This document shows positions 1-9,100 of a DNA stretch of 11,436 bases, piece by piece; within the stretch, counting starts at the first letter, position 1; each line of letters opens with the position of its first letter. A program made the translations under genes and the position numbers. The stretch is from Baffinella frigidus (Eukaryota > Cryptophyceae > Cryptomonadales > Baffinellaceae): contig MU646322.1 of the NCBI GenBank assembly GCA_026770585.1, forward strand, positions 705,183 through 716,618, read 5' to 3'. The notes under the pieces are model-generated. The model searched no databases and was not told the DNA's origin. It saw only the letters and a program-made list of their open reading frames with translations.

Positions 1-51
1 CAGATGGAGAGAGGGGGGCAACCTTATTGCCAAAGTAACAGCTACTCATAC

Positions 52-121
52 CCGCAATCTCTCTAGCATCAGACGCCTCCACACGTCTCCCGCGCCTCCC
101 CCCCCCCTCGCGCCTCGCAAC
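52..121 (-). pseudogene. Third tandem copy of the RRVEVSAALE-type exon, degenerate
   Basis: The sequence reads AG|GTTGCGAGG... and ends at a canonical donor, G|GTATGAGT. Its peptide VARREGGGRRGRRVEAS keeps the RRVE core of the copy at 393-467, but the middle is expanded into a poly-G run (a poly-C run at about 98-107 on the plus strand). It is 70 nt long, so it leaves one extra base. The acceptor-side intron is clearly homologous to the intron before the copy at 225-309 (both carry GCTTTAC.ATAGCAGTCAG), so exon and intron were duplicated together. It could be the true 3' exon of the visible gene or a remnant. Confidence 0.45.
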
Positions 122-3100
122 CTGACTGCTATTGTAAAGCAACTGAACTCAACCCCTCCATCTCTCTCTAACTGATTAAAATAAATCGAATTTCACATGA
201 CGAAGGGGGGGGGGAGATGGAAACCTCAAAAGCAGCGGAAGCCTCCGCGCGCTTTTGTGAGCCCCTCCTGGAGCCCCCCTTCCTCGAGCCCCCCTTGCAG
301 CCTCGTAACCTGACTGCTATGGTAAAGCAACCAAACGCAATCCCTTCTCTATCCAAAAAATCGGATTTCTCGTGACAGGGGGGGGGAGAGACCTCCAAAG
401 CAGCAGACACCTCCACGCGTCTCTGCGCCCCATGCGCCTCCTCGAGACCCCCTTCCAGCATTGTAACCTGGCATGTCAGATCAGAGGTTTTGGGTTAGGG
501 TTTGGGGTGTGGGGTTTGAGGTTTAGGTTTGGGTTTGGTTTAGGGGTTGGGGATAAGGTTTAGGGTTTAAGGTTTAGGGTGTAGGGTTTAGGGTTTAGAG
601 TTTAAGGTTCGGGGTTTTGAGGGGGTTCGTAACCTGGTATTGGAGCGCGGCGACTTTGCCCTCTGCTGCCGCTGCCACCTGAATTGGGGGTTATTAGGGT
701 TTGGGGTTTAGGGTTTAGGGTTTAGGGTTTGGGGTTTAGGGTGTGGGGTTTGGGGTTTGGGATGTGGGGTTTGGGGTTTAGGGTTTGGGGTTTGGGGTTT
801 GGGGTTTGGGGTTTAGGGTTTAGGGTTTGTGGTTTGTGGTTTGTGGTTTGTGGTTTGGGGTTTGGGGTGTAGGGTTTAGGGTTCAGGGTTCAAGGTTTAT
901 GGTTGAGGTAGAGGGATTTGTTCGAGAGTCTGAAGAGGGGTTAGGGAACCCGAACTTGGAAATTTCGAAACACCAAACTTGGGAAAGGGTTTGGAGGAGG
1001 TGCAGACTGGAGGCGAGAGATTGGAGGTAAGGGAGCGCATGCAGAGTACAGGTACACACCCGCACCCCTTACTTAAGGCATCCCGGGGAAACTGCAAATC
1101 CATAAACCCAAAACCCTCAGCCCTAAACCATACACCCATAAAACCAGCCATAAAACCTAAACCCCAACCCACGAACCTCCTTTGTCAAGCGGGCGTGGAG
1201 GTTTGTCAGCGCAACCTCGAACCGGTCCACCTTTCCCATAAAACCAAATTACACAACAACCCCCCCCCCAAACAGTAAAACCAATAAAAAAATGCACAAT
1301 ACAAGGAAACCCGTATCGACGAACCTCTTTTGCCAAGCGGGCGTGGAGATTTGCCAGCGCAACTTCGACTCGTGCCACCTTCTCCTGCATCTTCTCTCGG
1401 AAACTACTGATACCTTGACCCCTACACCCTACACCCTACACGCTACACGCTACACGCTACACGCTACACGCTACACGCTACACGCTACACCCTACACCAT
1501 AAAACAGCAAAACAACAAAACAATCAACCTATGGGGGGGGAACCCACGAACCTCCTTTGCCAAGCGGGCGTGGAGATTCGCCAGCGCAACTTCGATGCGT
1601 TCCACCTGCTCATGCATCTTGCCCCGCGCCCCCGCCAGAGCATTCATGCACACCTGTGTAGGAAACGTAGGGTTTAGGGTGGTTCAGAGTACGGAGTGGG
1701 CTGTGCGGCTCCTGGGCCCAGAATTTGTTGGAACATTCGAGGAGCCAGCGCATCCGGTCCTCCTTCCCCTGCATCTTCTCCCGCGCTCCGGCCAGCGCAT
1801 TTATGCACACCTGGTATAGGGTCTGGGGTTTGGGGTTTGGGGTGTGGGGTTTGGGGTTTGGGGTGTGGGGTTTGGGGTTTGGGGTTTGGGGTTTGGGGTT
1901 TGGGGTTTGGGGTTCAGGGTTTGGGGGTTGGGGCTTGGGGTTTAGGGTGTAGGGTTTGGGGGTTGGGGGTTGGGGGTTGGGGTTTAGGGTGTAGGGTTTG
2001 GGGGTTAGGGTTTGGGGTTTAAAGTTTAGAGTTTGGGGTGTAGGGTTTGACCTGCACCCCAGCCTCGACCGCCTCGAGTGTCAAGTGTGAAGTGTTTAGG
2101 GTTCAGGGTTCAGGGTGTAGGTTATATTGGTTAGGGTTTCGGGTTTCGGGTGTAGGGTGTAGAGTGTAGGGTGTAGGGCTTAGGGTTTCGGGTTTCGGGT
2201 TTCGGGTTTCGAGTTCAAGGGTTTGACCTGCAACTCAGCCTCGACCGCCTCGATTCGCGCCGTCAGCATCGCCTCCCTGCGCCGCGCCTCACGCATAACC
2301 TGTTCGCGAATCATAACCTGTGTAGGCTTGGGGGTTTAGGGTGTATGTTTTAGAGTGTATGTTTTAGGGTTTGGGGTTTGGGAATTGGGGTTTAGAGTTT
2401 AGGGTTTGGGGTTTGGGGTTTGGGGTTGGGGGTTTGGGGTTTAGGTTTTGGAGTTTGGGGCTTGGGTTTTAGGGTTTAGGGATTCGGGTTTAGGGTTTAG
2501 GGTTTAGGGTTTAGTTTAGGTTTCAGGGTTGAGGGTTTAGGTTTTAGTGTTTAGGGTCTAGGCATAACCTGTTCGAACCCGCCGCCCCCCGCCCCTCCAG
2601 CGCCCCCCGCCGCAGACCTAGGGTTTAAGGTTTAGGGTTTAGGGTTTAGGGTTTAGGGTTTAGGGTTTAGGGTTTAGGGGTCAGAGTTTAGGGTTTAGGG
2701 TTTCGGGTTCAGAGTTGCGGGATTAGGGTTTAGGGTTTCAGGTTTAAGATTCAACGTTCAGGGTTTACCCTCCAGCCCCGCCAGCCCCACGCGTCTCGCG
2801 CCCCAGCTCTTGCCCCAGCCTCCTGCCTGCGTCTTCAGCATAGTTCCGCGCTACCTGCGAGCGAGGGGAACCGCACCTCGCGTTAATCGCGGATGGAGGG
2901 GGTGCCTGCTAAGTGGGTCTCTCCCTCTCCCTCACCCTCTCCCTCTCCCTCTCCCTCATAGTTCCGCGCTACCTGCGAGCGAGGGGAACCGCACCTCGCG
3001 TTAATCTCGGATGGATCCATCCGCTATTGGGTTAACTATGGACTATCGACGGTGCTGATTTGGGGTTTGGGGTGTGGGGGATCCATCCGCGATTGGGTAA

Positions 3101-6100
3101 ACTATTGACTATTGACGGTGTTGATGGAGGGGACATTATCCCTGAGCGATCCGGGATGCGTCTGGCGCCGCTGTTCAAACCCTCGGCAGCGTGCAATGAT
3201 GCGTATTTCAGTATCAAAAAAAAGGCCGGGCATAGCACGATGCAGCCTCTGTCGCAACTTGGGGTGATTTGATAGGGTAACGGCCTGAAAATGGGGTAGT
3301 TAGGCCTACGGCATTGCCTAGGACCTCCTACCGTAGGCCGAGACTTTTTGGTCCTAGGATCCCTCGGCCTACGATAGGAGGTCCTAGACAATGCCGTATG
3401 CCTAACTACCCCATTTTCAGGCCATTACCCTATGAGATTGATGCCTTGGTAGTTTCCTCAAGCTCCGCCGAGCGGGTCTCGGCGGCTCGGAATTTTGTAC
3501 CAGAAACATGGGTCTTGTCCATGTATCAGGATGACCACCCTCAGGTTAGGCTGTTACGCTACTAACCTCGGCGGATTCCGCAAGCTCCGCCGGCGTGGAG
3601 CGCAGCTGCCATCCCCCGGATTTCCGGGAAAGATTCTAGACTTTTGGCGTGTTTCCCGGGTGATAATCAACTTTAGACTGATTCCCGAAGTCACCAGCGC
3701 CTGCTACCACATAGCAGCCACCGCGGGCTCACGGATACAGTCCATCTAAACGATTTGAACTAGAATCGTATCCATTGCCCTAGAACTTAACCGGAATCTC
3801 ACCTTGAATTCAAGGTGAAAAGGTCCTTGGTCGCTGCTAAGTGGGTGGGTCATAGAGCCATTCCGGTAGGACTTGTCGCGTTTTCGACTTCGAGATTTCA
3901 AGATTTCAGACTTCAAAAAGGTTTCAAAGGGCGTAAAACGTTTTAAAACACACCGTTTCAAATCTCATGGTACAAATGAAGTCTCGAAGTCTCGAAGTTT
4001 CGAAATCGAAAACGCGACAAGTCCTACCGGAATAGCTCTAACCTTGGTGGTTTCCTCGAGCTCTTCCACGCGGGTCTCGGAAGCGTGGAGCGCTGCCGCC
4101 ATACCTTAGTGTTTAGGGTTTGGTGTTTAGTGTTCAGTGTTTAGGGTTTAGTGTTTAGTGTTTAGTGTTTAGTGTTTAGTGTTTAGGGTTTAGTGTTTAG
4201 GGTTTAGGGTTTAGGGTTCAGAGTTACCCCGCTCCCGCTCCACCCCCCCGCGTAACTCCTCTTCCTGCCTGCCCACCTGATAAACGGGGTTCGTCACTCT
4301 AAATAAAGGGGTTTCGTCACTCTTAACAAACGGGGTGCGTCACTCTAAAAAAACGGGTTCCGTTAGAGGCCCTGGGGCTTTGGAACTCTCTCCACTCGAG
4401 GCTAGAAGTGTAACTATTTTAAAAGTTTTAACTTTACAAGTCCTTTACAAGTGGACCGCTGTGTAGTAATTTTCACACAAATAGGGTCGTTTGGTCACGT
4501 ATCTCGGGTTATAACCCGAGATACGTGACCAAGCCTGCCCGTGACTGGTACTAAATGTAACAACCCCACATTTAAAATGGTCCCACGTCCAGCCTCGAGT
4601 GGCTGGACCGTGCGAAACGTACCTTCTCAAAGTGTTTCAAAAACGCAAGACTCACCCCCCATAGGATGGTCCTAGGCTCCTAGGCATGGCCCTACCATAG
4701 GGTCCTACGAAGTGGTGTCTCTTCTGAATTTCGAGGAAATGGTGGATCGTACCTTTTGAATCTCCGCAGCGCTGGCTTGTTCGAGCGATGCACAGTCAGC
4801 CATAACCTGCCACGATACGCATTTCAGTATCAGAAAAGGCCTTTCGTGGCGCGATTCATCCTCTCGCACGTCACAACCTTGGTGGGTTCCTCAAGCTCTG
4901 CCGCGTGGTTCGTTGCGGTTTCGATCGCTGGACGGTCAGCCAGCGCCTGCCGTGTCGGAGGAATAATTCATTTGAATAATAAATAATTAGTTTGGACGCC
5001 TGCTGCGTGTGGGACGGGTCTATATCAGGCCCACGACATGTCAAGACGCGATGTTGCTGGATTGGCAAACACAGGTGCATCACACACAACAAGGTGCTTC
5101 ATAAAAACAGGTGCGTGATGATTAAAAAATCAAGGAGTGATATTGCTGGATTGACAACTCTAGGTGCACGCCACTCGGTGGGCTGCGAGGGTTTCGTTTC
5201 CGCTAGATTTAGCGACAACGTGACCAAATTTGCATGGGAAAATCCTTCAAAGTTACTTGCCCCTGGGCAAGTTGACTTTTGATGAAAGGTCCATAGTGCA
5301 CCGAGTGGGATACAAACAACGTGGCATGATCCAAAATCATTATTCAACCGGGTACGGGTACGAAGTGCACCCTACGGTAGGCAATGGCGTAGGGTCCTAC
5401 GCAACTACCCGTACCCGGTCACCTGATCGAGCCTCTTCTCCAGCGCCTCCTTAGCATTCTCCCCCTCCTCCACCAGCTCCCGCAACCCGGCGTCCACCTC
5501 AAGAAGATCGGCGTTTTGTAAAGTAGCTGCGGCCAGCCGACCCTCTAGCGCGCGGACAGATGCGTCCTTTGAAGCGACCACCTCCCCGACCTGCTCCAAA
5601 TAAGGTAGAGGATTTAGGGCAAACCGCACTTAGCCGTTTTATACGCACACGGTCGTGTCACTTACGCACACGGAATCGCGTCCGACCCTCTTAGCGGGCG
5701 TTGAATTTCAGCGTTTTGTAAAGCAGCTGCGCGCAGCCGACCCTCTAGCACGCGAGGCTGCGTCCTTTGATGCGACCACCTCTTCGATCTGCATCAGTGT
5801 GCGTAACTTCATAGGGGGACGAGCTGAAATCAGGGTAGTTGCGCCTGCGGTATTGACTACGGTAGGCCGTAGGGCCCCTAGCCCGGGTTTCTCATGGGAG
5901 CCCTACGGCCTACCGTAGTCAAAACCGTAGGCTGAACTATCCTGAAGTTTGGATGTTACCCTATAAACGTGACACGCCTGTGTGCGTCAGTGTCGCGTCG
6001 AGGGATTGTGTATCGTATCCTCGGGGTATTGCACGACCCTTGGTTTTGACCATGCATGAACTCTGTGTGGCATATCAGTACAACTCGATACATCAGATTT

Positions 6101-9100
6101 TATCCCAGTGCACTGCGCCCAGCAACCAACACCCAGCACCCAGCACCCTCCCCCCTCCCCGACCTCAAGCAAACGCGCCCCCGAAGCCCGCAGCGCCCCC
6201 CACCCCTCCCCAACTCGATACATCAAAACAAATTCCAGTACACTGCACCCTACACCCTGCACCCAGCAACCAGCACCTCGATCAAACGCTCCCCCGCAGC
6301 CAGCAGCTCCTTATCACCCTCCACCACCCTCGCTTCCAGCAACGCGACGCTCTCTTGTGCCTCCTCGAGAGCCCTGGTTCAGGGTTTAGGGTTTAGGGTT
6401 TAGGGTGTAGGGTTTAGGGTTTAGGGTTTAGGGTTTAGGGTTCAGGGTTTAGGGGTTACCTTTCGAGCGCTGACGCTGCCTCGCGGGTCTCCGCGAGGTC
6501 CGTTTGCAGCGTCGTTTGCAGCTCGAGGGCCGTGTTTGCCTGGTGAATAGGCAAGCCGGGTTCGAATACACGAGGGGGTTGAAACGCAAGGGGGTTGAAT
6601 AGAAGGGGTTTGAAACTTGAGGGGTTTGAATCCAAGAATTTTAAACCCAAGGGGTTTAGAATACCGGTACACGGGGTTTGAAACCCAAGGGTTAGAATAC
6701 CCGCAGCCCGTTCCAATCGGCGCAGGTTCGTTTTTTTGGAGCTAGCCTACTCCTCTCTGTTTTCCACAAAAACATCGTTGAAAGCTACATCCCCTAGTCG
6801 GTGATCGGAATCCCTCTATCACAGCGAAAACTTGAACTCTCATAGAGCTAATACAAGGACGTTCAAGCGTCCACCCAAGGACATTATATCGCGCCCAGAA
6901 ACGGCTCTCCCTTGAGCACTCAAAGCCTGACTGGAGCTCAAAGAAAGGTTCATGACCTGCTCGGCGAGCTGTTCGCGCAGGTCGCGCTCGACCACCTCGC
7001 ACGCCTCGAGCCCTCCCTGTGGAACATTTGCAAAAGTTGACGATTCAGTAACTTGCAAAAATGACGATTTAGTACCAGCGGAACACAGGTGGAGAGATGA
7101 CCGGGGCCGCGAGTCCGTCCTAGTTTAGGGTTTAGATTTTGTTGTTTAGTGTTTAGAGTTTAGAGTTGAGTGTTTAGGGATTAGGGTTTACGGTTTTGGG
7201 TTTTGGGTTTGAGGCTTAGGGTTTTGGGTTTTGGGTTTTGGGTTTTGGGTTTGGGATTTAGAGATGAGGGTTGGGGTTTATGTGAATGCAACCGTTAGAC
7301 ACAAGGGGTGCGATGACTGGGGCCGCACCCTGGTACTAAACCGTCGTCACCTTCTGCAAAATTGTTCCATTGTGCAAAAACGTTCCATCGTGAAGTAGCC
7401 GTCGAATCGACAATCGCGCTAGAGCCTGGGCCGCTCCCGAGTGACTTTACATTTTCAAATGTTCCACCGCAAGAATCTACCCTCGGATTCAGGTGTACAC
7501 ATGCTGAAAACCACCCTTCAAGTAATTCCCGTCTCGCTTGAGAGCGGTACCTGTAAAGGACAAGAGCGCACCCCAAGGCAAATTTGGCAACTTAAGATTA
7601 TTTTGCCCACAGGGCGATCAGAATCTGATCGCCCCGTGATGAATGGATTCTGGTACTACATGGCCTTACAAGTATTATAGTGGTACAAAACGTGTCAACT
7701 TTTGCGATAAAGGGTTATTCAGCGTCCTGAAAACCGCCCTTCAAGCTGTTCCCATGAGGGTTGAGAGCGGTACAGTGGACCTACCCTAACACATACCCGT
7801 CGGGGCCGGACTGATTGAGTATGTGTGGAGGGTAGGTATGCGTTATGGTGTCCACCCTTCAGGCATACTTCCTTGCAGGGGGGAATCGGGGGCCGGCCGA
7901 AGGAGTATGTGTGGAGGGTAAGTATATGTTACGGTAGCCTGTGTTAGGGTAGCGGGACTGTACCTGCAATTCGGAAATCAAACAACCCTAGGAGCGACGA
8001 CTGTCACGCAAGAGTGTAGGGCACAGTGGCCCACAGGAGAAATAGTCGAATTCGACTATTTCTTAAGTTCATAAGTGGACATTCTTCCCACAGAAAAATC
8101 AGAAAAATCGAAATCTCGAAAAGTTGTTACAAATTCCGTGTGAACTGGTGTGTTTTCCCAGGTCAGCCCTACACTCTTGCATGGTGGGGCCGCTGGTAAT
8201 AAACCGTGAACACTCGCAAATGTTCCATTGTTGGGACGCCATCAAATGAACAATCGCGCAAGGGCCAGGCCCCCCCCTGGCCCTTGGGTGGGTATTCCAT
8301 GCTCGTTCTTGGAGCCGTTTGCTCGTTTATGGAGCCGTTTTACTGGTAAAAGTTGACTTTTGAGAACCATGTCCTCTGAAAAAATGACTTTTGAATACCC
8401 CCCCCTCCAGCCGGTAATAAACCGTGAACACTCGCAAATGTTCCATTGTTGGGAGGCCGTCAAATAAACAATCTCATCCGGTCAGGTATTTAATTTAAAT
8501 GCTCGGCGGAGTTCCCAAGCAACGAAAATTACTACACAAGCGATGAAAGAGTCGTGTCCGAAAGATCATGTGTAGTAAATTTCGTACATTCGGGGAACTC
8601 CCGAGCATCTAATTTAAATACCTGACCAGATGAAATCGCGCACGGGCCAGGGGGGTGCCTGCAAATCGGAAACGCGCAGTGTTTCCGCTTCCAGCTGTGA
8701 TTCCGAGGCAGCGAGCCTTGTCTCCAACCCCTCTGATCGTTGTTTTGCCTCCGCGGAATCCGCTGCGATTCGTTCGTTGGAGGACACCTGGTTTAGGGTT
8801 TTGGTTTGAGGGTTTAGGGTTGAGGTTTTAGGGTGTAGGGTTTAGGGTTTAGGGTGTGGGGTGTATGATTTAGGGTTTAGGGTGTAGGGTTTAGGGTTTA
8901 GGGTTTAGGGTTTAGGGTTTAGGGTTTAGGGTTTAGGGTTTAGGGTTTGGGGTCTGGGGTTTAGGGTTTAGGGTTTATGGTTTATGGTTTATGGTTTATG
9001 GTTTAGGGTTTAGGGTCAAGGGTTTATACCTTAGCGTATGCCTCGTCCCGAAGGGCCTGGTTCCGGGTTTAGGGTTTAGGAGTTTGGGGTTCGATGTGGG

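Larger units (their letters stand above)
4277..4752. other. Intron with 23-bp tandem array and palindromes
   Basis: No exon is recognised here. A donor-like AAG|GTACGT at about 4621-4626 and a G|GTGAGTC near 4650 have no convincing exon attached. It holds the 23-bp array, the 42-bp palindrome, and inverted 12-bp arms CCACTCGAGGCT (4392-4403) and AGCCTCGAGTGG (4591-4602) that bracket the palindrome. Confidence 0.6.
7017..8658. other. 1.6-kb intron-like stretch of dispersed repeats and inserts, no gene seen
   Basis: No exon with paired splice sites and a coiled-coil frame was found. It holds a heptamer tract (about 7122-7280), copies of the CCGCTGGTAATAAACCGTG family, a 23-bp hairpin at 7612-7634 (GGGCGATCAG, AAT, CTGATCGCCC), two transposon-like inserts and a 26-bp palindrome. 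A segment ending TTGAGAGCGGTAC recurs (7504-7551 and about 7728-7773). ORFs on either strand lack any recognisable motif. Confidence 0.65.

Noticed and set aside
1696-2022. Plus-strand ORFs encoding GVWGLGFGV-type repeats (also 827-1030 and 1725-1952)
   Set aside because: They are translations of a 7-bp repeat, which is open in several frames whenever TAG is replaced by TGG. No domain or codon signal independent of the repeat is present.
3032-3391. 119-codon minus-strand ORF spanning the foldback
   Set aside because: It runs through an inverted-repeat element and direct repeats. The peptide is Pro/Arg/Ser-rich with no homologous feature, and the frame is open by chance.
4621-4655. Donor-like AAG|GTACGT and G|GTGAGTC as ends of an exon
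   Set aside because: No acceptor with a coiled-coil frame precedes them, and no second copy supports them.
5987-6403. Overlapping Pro/Thr/Ser-rich plus-strand ORFs
   Set aside because: They read C/A-rich heptamers (CCCAGCA, CCCTACA) and the antisense of the better-supported minus-strand exon at 6277-6373.
6742-6956. Possible exon in the stretch left of 6957
   Set aside because: The minus-strand frames here contain no paired splice sites with a charged helical peptide. Nothing beyond background was seen.
7441-7680. 79-codon plus-strand ORF
   Set aside because: It overlaps repeated segments (TGAAAACC...TTGAGAGCGGTAC) and a hairpin, has no recognisable motif, and lies in an exon-free stretch.
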